From: Bdellovibrionales bacterium
GTDB taxonomy: Bacteria > Bdellovibrionota > Bdellovibrionia > Bdellovibrionales > UBA1609
Assembly: GCA_023301025.1 (NCBI GenBank)
Contig: JALZUR010000020.1
Span: forward strand, 1-64,000
DNA: 64,000 nucleotides
Direction: 5' to 3'
Positions 9,046 through 16,567 of the stretch are shown piece after piece. Each line of letters begins with the position of its first letter. Within the stretch, counting starts at the first letter, position 1. The notes below the pieces were generated by a model. The model was not told the origin of the DNA. It was given only the letters and a program-made list of their open reading frames with translations, and did not search any database. The translations under genes were made by a program, and so were the position numbers.

Positions 9046-10623
9046 CTAAAAGTTTGGTTTAAAAGAAGTGTTCCAGTTGCTGGCATCAATATCAAAGCCA
9101 GTTGAGTCTACAACAGCTGCCACTGTCCACCCTCTTAAGTTTTGGTTAAATCGCTCAGCTTTGTTAAACATTCCACTCATGTCAGTAACTCTAGAAACAT
9201 TCCATGCCCCAATGTCTTGATTAAAATTTGCAGAAAGTCTAAACATTTCATGCATGTCGGTCACTTGACCCACATTCCATGAACCTATGTCTCTGTTAAA
9301 AACTTGATTTTGATAGAACATCCCAGACATATCTGTAACACTTGAAGTGTTCCAACTGCTAATGTCACCATTAAAGGCTATTGCTGAATGAAACATGTCT
9401 TTCATATTTGTAACAGAACTTACATCCCATCTGTTTAAGTCAATATTTAAAAAATCAACACTAAAAAACATTGAACTCATATCTGTAACTTTCGATACAT
9501 TCCACGACCCAATATCTTGTGCAAAGGCATTAGCAGTATTAAACATTGAACTCATGTTAGTAACGTTTGATACGTTCCATGGGCTTATATTTTGATTGAA
9601 TCTATAAGAACGCTCAAACATTGAACTCATGCTAGTAACACTGTTGACTCTCCAACCACTAATATCTTGATTGAAACTTTGTGCATCATAAAACATTCGA
9701 TCCATACTTCTTACACTGCTCACATCCCAACTGCTGATATCTAAATCAAACATCGGTGTGTTTTCAAAAGTAGATCTCATATCAGTTACACTTGTTGTGA
9801 TCCAGTTGCTAAGATCTCCAACACTAAAAGACACGGCACCATCAAAAGTTCTTACCATACTAGTAACTCCAATTGTGCTGCCCCCACTTACAGAAATTAA
9901 ATTAATACAGTTTTTAAATGCACCATCTAGATTTACAAGTCCTACATTTCCTAAGTCTAGAACTGAAATAAGTTTAGTGGCATCATCTCGCACATCTTCA
10001 TAAGACCAAGCCTCTACAACACCAGCAATAACAACTCTGAATGCTCCAACTTTATCACCATAGTCATGGAAGCGATCTACATCATCACTAGAATTTACAG
10101 TTGATGAAGTTCCATCTCCCCAATCCACAGAAAAATTATAATTGAACCCAGTTTTTAAAGGGAGTGTTAAATCATTCTCACCCTCTTCTAATAAAAAATC
10201 CATAACCATTAAATCATTTGCATACTCATAACTTACAAAAGAACTTGAACATTCAGAACGGTCTTTGCCTTCAATCTCTCTTGTAGAGAAAAATGTATGT
10301 GTTCCAAGTGTAAGATTCGAAACTGGTATATCTACATAATCAATTTCTGCAATTGCACGACCAACTTCAAATTGACACTCGCTATCTGAATAGATTTTAA
10401 CTATATTATCAGAACCAACACCACCGACACGAACAACAATTGAATCTACAATATTGGGAGTCATAGCTGGGGCTGCTAATGTCATAAAGTTTGGAGCAGA
10501 GAATCTTCCGTTTCTATCTACAGAATTGATTGTCGAAAACTCAACATCTGAACCAGAAGAACAAGCCACCACAAAAAGACTAAGAAAACTGATAAGAATA
10601 AATATTATTTTTTTACTGTTCAT
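9046..10623 (-). CDS. BspA-type (DUF285) repeat surface lipoprotein
   Basis: The ORF track starts 37 codons too early. The ATG at 10623 begins a proper lipoprotein signal (MNSKKIIFILISFLSLF then VVACSSG), giving 525 residues. Residues ~20-135 are paralogous to the repeat module of the 1-1152 gene (VDRNG, VRVGGV, IYSDSEC, LTLGTHTFFSTRE, RSECSSS). A PKD-like strand (VDWGDGTSS) follows near residue 165. From about residue 280 there are nine complete and one partial 25-residue units of the form W-[ND]-V-S-x-V-T-x-M-x-x-M-F...F-N-x-D-I, the BspA/DUF285 leucine-rich-like repeat (PF03382). The protein is expected on the outer surface. Binding or adhesion is the usual suggestion for BspA repeats; the partner is unknown. 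Confidence 0.88.
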   Translation of the reverse strand: MNSKKIIFILISFLSLFVVACSSGSDVEFSTINSVDRNGRFSAPNFMTLAAPAMTPNIVDSIVVRVGGVGSDNIVKIYSDSECQFEVGRAIAEIDYVDIPVSNLTLGTHTFFSTREIEGKDRSECSSSFVSYEYANDLMVMDFLLEEGENDLTLPLKTGFNYNFSVDWGDGTSSTVNSSDDVDRFHDYGDKVGAFRVVIAGVVEAWSYEDVRDDATKLISVLDLGNVGLVNLDGAFKNCINLISVSGGSTIGVTSMVRTFDGAVSFSVGDLSNWITTSVTDMRSTFENTPMFDLDISSWDVSSVRSMDRMFYDAQSFNQDISGWRVNSVTSMSSMFERSYRFNQNISPWNVSNVTNMSSMFNTANAFAQDIGSWNVSKVTDMSSMFFSVDFLNIDLNRWDVSSVTNMKDMFHSAIAFNGDISSWNTSSVTDMSGMFYQNQVFNRDIGSWNVGQVTDMHEMFRLSANFNQDIGAWNVSRVTDMSGMFNKAERFNQNLRGWTVAAVVDSTGFDIDASNWNTSFKPNF

Positions 10624-10984
10624 ACATATCAAATCGACAGTCAAGACTTTGGTCTTGAGATAAAAAGAGCAATAGTGTCTCACTCTGATTCTATTTTCGT
10701 GAATTTGTACAAATTTTTTAGAAAGTGTTGCCAAATCTTAGCGATAGATTGAAGTCTTACTCATTTTGAAACAAAAAGTCTTAATAGTATTTAATCTTTC
10801 TTTTTCTGATAAAAGCTCAATCAAATACCCATTAAACTGTATGTTAGTTGAATAAATGTAAAAAATTTACACGTATAAAGATGAAACAAAAGCTCTGTAG
10901 CCCTTATTTGAAAGGCCTTGTTTTTAGTTATATATAAGGCACTCTTTTTGCTAGTAGATATGTATAACAGGAGCTTATTTGTTT
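10624..10984 (+). other. Divergent intergenic region between the BspA-type gene and the protease gene
   Basis: 361 bases without a convincing ORF on either strand. It must hold the promoters of both divergent genes. A palindrome TGTAAA-AAA-TTTACA sits at 10857-10871. Several A/T-rich -10-like boxes lie before the protease gene (for example TATGTATAAC around 10960) ahead of the AGGAG ribosome site. No confident -35/-10 pair could be chosen. Confidence 0.5.
10857..10871. promoter_or_regulatory. Palindrome TGTAAAAAATTTACA, possible operator
   Basis: A six-base inverted repeat with a 3-base centre in the divergent region, roughly 113 bases upstream of the protease start. It has no U-tract, so it is not a terminator. 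Size and symmetry fit a small dimeric repressor site. A/T-rich DNA makes chance palindromes common, so the call is weak. Confidence 0.25.
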
Positions 10985-11989
10985 ATGAAAACTACCATTT
11001 TAAATAATTTAGATTTTAGCATTTATTCAGCTTTTGTATTTACTTTTGCACTCTCATTTGCACCAACTTATTCATTCGCTGGTGAAAACTGTACACTTCG
11101 CTCTAATGGTCTTTCTCACTTTAGTGAAATAAGTGCAGGCTTAAAAAAAGCTGCATGGTACTCAGATCGTGACAACTCTATGACTTCTATTCCTAGTGAT
11201 GAGGGTGTTGGGGCTGCACAAATTATTTTTGCTGACTCTGGTGGCACATCTCAAGGTGTACAAGTTGCTCCAGGTTGTTTCTTAATCCCTGCTCATCGTG
11301 GAAATGATAAACGTGTAGAAAATATAAATGATGACTCTTCTTTCGCTGCAATAATTCATTACCCTATGGATCCTAAAAACATGATGAAACTAAAATCTTC
11401 TGATAAAATGGTTTCGCCTTGGTTTAACTCTACTGATAGAAAAGCTACTGGCGATTATGTTCTAGTGAAAGTAGACTCTCCACTAAACCCAAATGATTAC
11501 ATTAAACCCATCCAAGCTAGTGATGAAAGACTTGTATCTGCTGATATAAATGGTGAACTTTCTGTTCACCTTTACAGAGGTAAAACAGTTTTTAAAACAG
11601 ATAAAAATGGTGTCCCTGATTTTATTGATGAAAATGCTGTTTATGGTAAAGGTCTTGAGGAGTATGCTAAAATTTATCAATCACCTCAAAGAGTAAATAC
11701 ACCATGCCAAATTGGATTTGGTTTTAATGATGTTTTAGGTCATGACTGCCCTACAGAAAAATCAGTTTCTGGAAGTCCTTATGTTAGTAATATTAATGGA
11801 AAGGATTATTTAATTGGGATGCATATTCAAGGTGCTCCAAAACTCAGAGATAACTTTATTACAGAGCGTGGTGGAAATCTCTTAATTCAATCTAAACACT
11901 TTTGCAAAGACTATAAAAATGTCTGTGGTATGGAGTGTGCTAAACTTAGCGATGTACTTCCAGAAAAAAGTGCTGCTCTAAGCATTTAA
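10985..11989 (+). CDS. Secreted trypsin-like serine protease (S1/V8-like)
   Basis: The ATG at 10985 (MKTTILNNLDF) is preferred over the TTG two codons earlier, giving 334 residues. Both share the AGGAG at 10970-10974. A signal peptide runs to about FAGENC. The chymotrypsin-fold triad can be placed. His is in PGCFLIPAHRGND (about residue 100), Asp in GDYVLVKVDSP (about residue 158), and Ser in SVSGSPYVSN (about residue 260), followed by a strand ending DYLIGMHIQG. The Ser block resembles the GNSGSP of V8-type proteases more than GDSGGP. Cys residues flank it, so disulfides are likely. It stands alone on its strand, followed by the Cys-rich Gly/Ser gene. Specificity is unknown. In a predator it could act on prey or on cell surface proteins (inference). 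Confidence 0.7.
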   Translation: MKTTILNNLDFSIYSAFVFTFALSFAPTYSFAGENCTLRSNGLSHFSEISAGLKKAAWYSDRDNSMTSIPSDEGVGAAQIIFADSGGTSQGVQVAPGCFLIPAHRGNDKRVENINDDSSFAAIIHYPMDPKNMMKLKSSDKMVSPWFNSTDRKATGDYVLVKVDSPLNPNDYIKPIQASDERLVSADINGELSVHLYRGKTVFKTDKNGVPDFIDENAVYGKGLEEYAKIYQSPQRVNTPCQIGFGFNDVLGHDCPTEKSVSGSPYVSNINGKDYLIGMHIQGAPKLRDNFITERGGNLLIQSKHFCKDYKNVCGMECAKLSDVLPEKSAALSI

Positions 11990-12096
11990 TTTAAGAGTGT
12001 TGCGACATCTTAGCTATTGTTGCACATAGTAGTCTTTTTTCTCAATATTACTACTAAAGTCTTAAAATAAGACTTAACAACTACCGATAAAACTAT

Positions 12097-14025
12097 GTGT
12101 ATAAATCTTTATTTTTAGTGCTGATCACTACTTTACTGACTTCTAAAGGCTTTTCAAATGATGAATGCGTTGATTTAGTTAATAGAATCCATAACAACGC
12201 TATTACTAAATTTGAAAAGTACTGTACAAATCAAAAAGTTTTAGACAAAGAAGCAAACGAGTTTGATTGCAACATTGGTGATACAATTTTTAAAGAATAC
12301 AACACATGTATTGAGTTCATTAACAAAAAAAATCAATGTCTTTCGATAAACTTCAATTGGAATCCAATCGAAAGTTTTACAAACCAAAAGCCTTGGGTTG
12401 GAAAATGTGAGTCAAAATGTGCTGATGGTACCGATTTAAGGTACTTAGGTGGGCGCGAACAAGACTATATATGTATGTGTCCAAAAGGTTTACTTAAAAA
12501 AAATATTCTACCTGGAGAAGCTTTTGAGGATTGTAATTCTGAGAGTAGTGAAAGTATTCATAACTCTGAAGATACAGGTGGTTACGGTGCAAAAGAAACA
12601 ATTGACTCTAATCCAATTAAAGAAAAACTAGAAAAACAACTCGAAGACGAAAGAGAAAAATCTATTCAAACATGCAATGAAAAATTTGAAACGTATCAAA
12701 ACAGATGCAATGATGTGAAAGTTAATATTTTAAGTACAAAAACTCTTCCTAACTCATTTTTTTCAAATGCAGAATCATGCACACAACTTAGAAACGATTC
12801 AAACATAAGCAAAAATGTTGTAAACAACCAACACAGAAACTGCACTAATTTACAAAGAGGACTTGATTCGTTTTGTAAAACAGAAACAGGCTCACTCACT
12901 GAAGGCGATGTAACTGTGCTTTCACTTGAAATTAATCAAAATAAACATACACTAGATGGCTCAGCTGCAGTACTAGCCCAACTTAAAGCTAAATCAACAG
13001 CTGCAAGTATAGATTTAGACAGCGTTAACCAAAAAGCTCAAAACTGTATTGAAGCTTTCACACAAGATGTAGATACATCTTCTCCTGTTGCATCATCTGC
13101 CAAAACATTTGATCCTGATCTTCTTAATGCAGGTCAAAATTTATTTAATAGTGCAGCATCTTTATCTAGCGGAGGAAGTGGGGAGCTTTCGGGTGGGGGC
13201 TCTGGGCGAGTATCAAATTCTAAAGGCTCTAACACAGCCTTTAATTCTGGCGAATTAGGTGGCGGGGGAAGCGGCTCTAACACAAGCTTTAGTTCTAGTG
13301 AATTAGGTAATGGTGGCGGCGGAGGTTCTAACAACACGAGTACCCTTGCTGGACAAGACATAGGCTTTAGCAGTGATGCTTTTGACACTGAAACAGATCA
13401 AAGCAGTCTAAATAAGGGCAGTTCACAAAACAACACTCAAAGAAACTTAAGCTCGCAAGCTTTGAGCAATGCTCAAAGAGGTGCACAGCAGCAAAACTCA
13501 AGACTTTCAGGGCTGTCTGGTGGAGCACTTGGATTAGGCTCATCATTTGGTGCAGGAGTAGGCTCACAAAACACAGGTGGATTAAAAAAGAATGGAAAAC
13601 GCCAAACCACTGGAAGCTATGAAAGTTCAGATCACAGAAATCTAATTAATGGTTATAAGAAAACAAAAAAACATCTCGGACGGACTCTAACCTATCACCC
13701 AGATGATCTTAAAAAACATGGAAGAGAAAAACTTTTGAAAATGGCAAAAGAAGCTGAAAAAAGGACTAAAACAGGAGCTCCACTAGTTTTTGATGGAGTA
13801 AGCTTTATGCCTGATTTTTTAGAAATGCAGAAGTCTAAAAAATGGAAATACTATCACGATCGAATGATGAAGCGCTTCTACAAAGTTGACACTGAAAAAG
13901 TAAAGAAAAATGCCTTTCATCCTTGTGTACTTAAACACGAGTGCTACTCAAATGAAGACTACAACATCTTTAGACTGCACCATTTAAGATATCAAAAGTT
14001 AGTAGATCAGCTCATTACAGATTAA
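12097..14025 (+). CDS. Secreted Cys-rich protein with coiled coil and Gly/Ser linker, unknown function
   Basis: I do not recognise this 642-residue protein. The start is a GTG overlapping an out-of-frame ATG by one base. A signal peptide (FLVLITTLLTSKGFSND) directs export. Residues ~25-150 are Cys-rich (about ten Cys, including YICMCPKGL). Residues ~170-200 look like a charged coiled coil (KEKLEKQLEDEREKS). Residues ~345-415 are a Gly/Ser linker with imperfect repeats such as SNTAFNSGELGGGGSGS and SNTSFSSSELGNGGGGGS. A basic C-terminal domain (about 510-642) ends with two Cys in HPCVLKHECY. The layout suggests an extracellular or periplasmic structural protein. It lies directly upstream of the pilin set on the same strand, so a role with the Tad-like apparatus is possible but unproven. 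Confidence 0.75.
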   Translation: MYKSLFLVLITTLLTSKGFSNDECVDLVNRIHNNAITKFEKYCTNQKVLDKEANEFDCNIGDTIFKEYNTCIEFINKKNQCLSINFNWNPIESFTNQKPWVGKCESKCADGTDLRYLGGREQDYICMCPKGLLKKNILPGEAFEDCNSESSESIHNSEDTGGYGAKETIDSNPIKEKLEKQLEDEREKSIQTCNEKFETYQNRCNDVKVNILSTKTLPNSFFSNAESCTQLRNDSNISKNVVNNQHRNCTNLQRGLDSFCKTETGSLTEGDVTVLSLEINQNKHTLDGSAAVLAQLKAKSTAASIDLDSVNQKAQNCIEAFTQDVDTSSPVASSAKTFDPDLLNAGQNLFNSAASLSSGGSGELSGGGSGRVSNSKGSNTAFNSGELGGGGSGSNTSFSSSELGNGGGGGSNNTSTLAGQDIGFSSDAFDTETDQSSLNKGSSQNNTQRNLSSQALSNAQRGAQQQNSRLSGLSGGALGLGSSFGAGVGSQNTGGLKKNGKRQTTGSYESSDHRNLINGYKKTKKHLGRTLTYHPDDLKKHGREKLLKMAKEAEKRTKTGAPLVFDGVSFMPDFLEMQKSKKWKYYHDRMMKRFYKVDTEKVKKNAFHPCVLKHECYSNEDYNIFRLHHLRYQKLVDQLITD

Positions 14026-14225
14026 TCTTAAAGTACAAAGTATCTGCTCGTTAAAAGATATTTAAATACTCAAATACAAAACAGATGTCTATAGTTAACC
14101 AAGATTCACTAAAGTGACATTATTTGTCGCTTCAATTGAAAGTATACCCTCTGTTTAAACCTCATATCCAACAGCGTTAAACTCAGCATGGCATCTTTGT
14201 TGCAATTTTTAAGTTGGAGGATGTT

Positions 14226-14471
14226 ATGTACAAATTAATAACAACAATTACAACTTTAATCTTTTTTGTGGCTTTTACAGCTGAGTCAAAAGAATCTGTA
14301 GCTTCTAAAAGAGCTGAAGATAAAAAAGCACAAAAAGAGCTAACTTATGAAATTGAAACCATCGGACAAACTAAGCTTCAGTATAAAGATCTTAAACAAG
14401 AAGATGAACTTGAAGGCGATAGATTTGTTCAGTCTTGGTATGATGACGTTAGTAAGATTCCAAACGAATAG
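14226..14471 (+). CDS. Small secreted protein of unknown function
   Basis: The ORF track starts at a TTG inside the ribosome site. GGAGG at 14216-14220 points to the ATG at 14226 (MYKLITTITTLI), giving 81 residues. The first ~20 residues are a signal peptide (LIFFVAFTAES), and the rest is highly charged and probably helical (KRAEDKKAQKELTYEIE). No family recognised. It is followed by a terminator-like hairpin and then the Flp pilin gene. The strong ribosome site and length support a real gene. Confidence 0.7.
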   Translation: MYKLITTITTLIFFVAFTAESKESVASKRAEDKKAQKELTYEIETIGQTKLQYKDLKQEDELEGDRFVQSWYDDVSKIPNE

Positions 14472-14481
14472 TTAAAAACAT

Positions 14482-14504
14482 TATCCGTATGGCGGATACT
14501 TTTT
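14482..14504 (+). terminator. Intrinsic terminator-like hairpin after the small secreted protein
   Basis: TATCCG-tatgg-CGGATA followed by C and a run of T. It is ten bases past the stop at 14471 and about 80 bases before the pilin start. A six-pair stem makes termination plausible and perhaps incomplete. Confidence 0.5.
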
Positions 14505-14551
14505 AATTTAAAGTTCACTTAAATTACATTTAAGCTAAGCCGAGCTTTTGC

Positions 14552-14583
14552 AAAAACCTCTTGTATATCAGGAGGTTTTTTTT
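14552..14583 (+). promoter_or_regulatory. Hairpin sequestering the Flp pilin Shine-Dalgarno (RBS switch or terminator)
   Basis: AAAAACCTC (14552-14560), an 11-base loop, then GAGGTTTTT (14572-14580) form a perfect nine-pair stem. The 3' arm contains most of the pilin ribosome site (AGGAGG at 14570-14575), and the T-run reaches the ATG at 14584. As RNA it looks like an intrinsic terminator placed exactly on the ribosome site. It could block translation, end transcription, or both, unless opened by a factor, temperature or an upstream event. Confidence 0.6.
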
Positions 14584-14838
14584 ATGAAAAAACAGACAAA
14601 AAAACAAAAGGGACAAAGTCTTACAGAGTACTTAATACTTGTAGCCTTAGTTGCCGTATCAGCTATTGGAGTAGTGGAACTTTTAGGACAAACCACCAGA
14701 ACTCAATTTGCAAACATAACAAATGCTCTTCAAGGAAGTCATGCAAAGCAAATAAAATCAGAAAAAATTAGAGAAACACATCATTCTAAAAAAGATTTAA
14801 GCAATTTTATGAGAAATTCATCTGGCAGAAATAACTGA
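14584..14838 (+). CDS. Flp/Tad-type pilin (class III prepilin)
   Basis: The ORF track starts 12 codons early. The ATG at 14584 follows AGGAGG with an eight-base gap, giving 84 residues. It begins with a short basic leader, then KGQSLTEYLILVALVAVSAIG. This is the class III prepilin pattern G/xxxxEY with Glu at +5 and Tyr at +6, followed by a hydrophobic helix of ~20 residues. A prepilin peptidase (TadV/CpaA) would cut after Gly. The mature protein is longer than classical Flp (about 50-60 residues) by a hydrophilic tail. It starts a run of Tad-like genes and would be the major subunit of a Tad-type pilus. Expression is probably controlled by the hairpin over its ribosome site. Confidence 0.85.
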   Translation: MKKQTKKQKGQSLTEYLILVALVAVSAIGVVELLGQTTRTQFANITNALQGSHAKQIKSEKIRETHHSKKDLSNFMRNSSGRNN

Positions 14839-14870
14839 TGGGATGATCAGTTGATCACTTATATTTTAAA

Positions 14871-15290
14871 ATGACAAAAGAAAACAAATATAAAACACCA
14901 AAAGAGAGCGTGACCAGAAAATCATCTCAATCAGGACAGGCCTTAATTGAAACAACTGTTATACTGTTATTTTTAGTTCCTTTTGTAATTTTACTTTTTT
15001 CAACATCATATTTGATCTACTCATCTGAAATTTCATCTTTTAAACTCTACAGAACTCTCATTTGCACAGAAGAGTTAAAAAAAACAGAGTATCAGTGTAA
15101 AAAAAAGGTATTAAAAGAGCTTCAGTCTTTTTTATTCTTTCACGAAGATTTAAAACTTAAGTTACAAACAAATAATGCACTTAAAAGTATTGTTCTAAAT
15201 TCTAAGTATCAACCTATTAAGTTTTTAAAACCGTTAAGCCTAAAATATAGAAAAGAACTTAAAGTCAAAAGTAGTAGTAACCTACCATGA
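14871..15290 (+). CDS. TadE-like pseudopilin
   Basis: 139 residues. After a hydrophilic N-terminal leader, SQSGQALIETTVILLFLVPFVILLF (about residues 20-45) shows the TadE/TadF hallmark: a G-Q-x-x-x-E prepilin cut site with Glu at +5 and one long hydrophobic helix. The C-terminal part is basic and has two Cys (ICTEELKKTEYQC), which fits a periplasmic minor pilin. It lies 32 bases after the Flp gene and its stop overlaps the next start (ATGA), so it is translationally coupled. No clear ribosome site precedes its ATG. Confidence 0.75.
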   Translation: MTKENKYKTPKESVTRKSSQSGQALIETTVILLFLVPFVILLFSTSYLIYSSEISSFKLYRTLICTEELKKTEYQCKKKVLKELQSFLFFHEDLKLKLQTNNALKSIVLNSKYQPIKFLKPLSLKYRKELKVKSSSNLP

Positions 15291-15937
15291 TGTTTTTTCT
15301 ACCTATCACAACACTTTTTATAACAGGATTAATGGCAGCACTTGCTTTTATTGGAGTTAGAAAAACTCTTACAAAAGAGCTAAACCTTTGCATAACAAAA
15401 GTCACATACATTCAAAGAGAGCACAGGGCCACAACTAACAAACTTCTTAGTATGAATAAAACTGCAAAAATTCTAAGAGTTTCAAGAAAAACTGCGAAAG
15501 CTGCATATCTTCTAGCTATTCCTGGCCCCCCGAAAGCTACAGCCTATACAGCTCTTAATGCTGTTAAATACTCACAAAAAGTTTTTAGACTTAGACAAAA
15601 TTATCTTATTCAAAAGTCACACCTTAAAACTGTAAAATTTTACAAATCTATGCTTTTGAATGGCTTTATGCAAAAGTCATATAATTTTCCAAACTTAAAA
15701 ATCAGGAAAACTCATAAAGAATCTGATAGCCCAGGATATGAACTTATTGATGATTACACGAAAAAGAAAAGTCTTGTTTTTTTTAAATACATAAATCTCT
15801 TAGAGTATGTCCCAAAATCTTTAGTACGATTCTTAAAACAAAAAAATTTTTCACACATACAAAAACTAAATTGTGGTTCAACTCTATTAGAAAAGGATAA
15901 AAAGGCATGGAATATAAAGCTAATCATGGGCAAATAG
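15287..15937 (+). CDS. Single-pass membrane protein of the Tad-like cluster
   Basis: 216 residues, not recognised as a family. The N-terminus is one hydrophobic helix (FFLPITTLFITGLMAALAFIGV). The rest is strongly basic with few acidic residues and no prepilin Glu motif. Position and topology resemble TadF/TadG-type accessory proteins, but I see no decisive motif. The start overlaps the TadE-like stop (ATGA) and its 3' end contains the start of the 52-residue ORF, so the three are tightly coupled. Confidence 0.65.
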   Translation: MMFFLPITTLFITGLMAALAFIGVRKTLTKELNLCITKVTYIQREHRATTNKLLSMNKTAKILRVSRKTAKAAYLLAIPGPPKATAYTALNAVKYSQKVFRLRQNYLIQKSHLKTVKFYKSMLLNGFMQKSYNFPNLKIRKTHKESDSPGYELIDDYTKKKSLVFFKYINLLEYVPKSLVRFLKQKNFSHIQKLNCGSTLLEKDKKAWNIKLIMGK

Positions 15938-16065
15938 CAATTGAAGTCATACTTATTGTATTTGCTTTGGTTTTAATTTTAGTAAATTTTAGTACAGGAA
16001 GCAGCAACTACTTAAAGCTTCATAAAAGTGTAAATCAAGATGAACTTAGAACACTCAGTCTTTAA
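15907..16065 (+). CDS. Short prepilin-like protein (52 residues), not in the ORF track
   Basis: ATG at 15907 lies inside the 3' end of the preceding gene in another frame, and the stop TAA is at 16063-16065. The product starts with a short leader and then HGQIAIEVILIVFALVLILV. This again has the G-Q-x-x-x-E prepilin cut site with Glu at +5 and a hydrophobic helix, as in the Flp and TadE-like genes just upstream. After the helix only about 24 residues remain. It overlaps the next gene (16040) by 26 bases. The motif match, the tight overlaps on both sides and the position among two other prepilins argue for a real minor pilin missed by length cut-offs. Confidence 0.7.
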   Translation: MEYKANHGQIAIEVILIVFALVLILVNFSTGSSNYLKLHKSVNQDELRTLSL

Positions 16066-16567
16066 TAAGTACTTTAATCCAAAGTATGAAAAACAAGTTT
16101 TATTTTCACTAGGCCTTCTAAGCTCTTTAATGGTTTTAATAGTTTTTTTTCTACTAGATGAAAAACCACTCATTGAAACACAAGTAGAAAGTACAATGAA
16201 TCTGTCCGTGATGATTCCAGAAGGTCATATTCTCTACCCTTTTGAGGTAGAAAATTATGAAGGAGTGGATTCTCTTTTAGACACCTATAGTATGGTTAAA
16301 GTCTACTCATCAATAGATGGAAGCCTTTTAGCCAAAAACATAAAAACCTTAAGGGCTCCGAAAGATCCCTCAAAACTAGCTTTTCTTATACCTTTTGAAG
16401 TAGCAGATTTTTTTGCAAGACAAGGACAAGTTTATAGAATCGTTGTTCAAAAGTATGATCCAAATAAAAAAGCTAAAATTGTAAGAAAAAAACCTTTAAC
16501 ACAATCAAAAAAACAAAAGACATCAGTAACTTTTGGAAGTTTAAAAGATGAAACTAAAGATAATTAA
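16040..16567 (+). CDS. CpaB/RcpC-like pilus assembly protein (tentative)
   Basis: 175 residues with one N-terminal membrane helix (VLFSLGLLSSLMVLIVFFLL) and a periplasmic domain. The part around residues 85-150 (VDSLLDTYSMVKVYSS, LLAKNIKTLRAP, LAFLIPFEVADFFARQGQVYRIVVQ) matches the order of the C-terminal half of CpaB. There a GDRVDV-like strand, a vLqnVrVLA strand and a VTPEQAEkLALA-like helix come before the last strand. CpaB proteins guide Tad secretin assembly. The protein is shorter than CpaB (about 250-300 residues), and its SAF region is not obvious. Overlaps with both neighbours suggest strict co-expression. Confidence 0.45.
   Translation: MNLEHSVFNKYFNPKYEKQVLFSLGLLSSLMVLIVFFLLDEKPLIETQVESTMNLSVMIPEGHILYPFEVENYEGVDSLLDTYSMVKVYSSIDGSLLAKNIKTLRAPKDPSKLAFLIPFEVADFFARQGQVYRIVVQKYDPNKKAKIVRKKPLTQSKKQKTSVTFGSLKDETKDN

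Noticed and set aside
13134-13567. Minus-strand Pro-rich ORFs in the Gly/Ser region
   Set aside because: Pro-rich translation is the antisense of Gly codons. No start signal.
14841-14858. TGATCA direct repeat before the TadE-like gene
   Set aside because: Two copies of a self-complementary hexamer in A/T-rich DNA are likely by chance.
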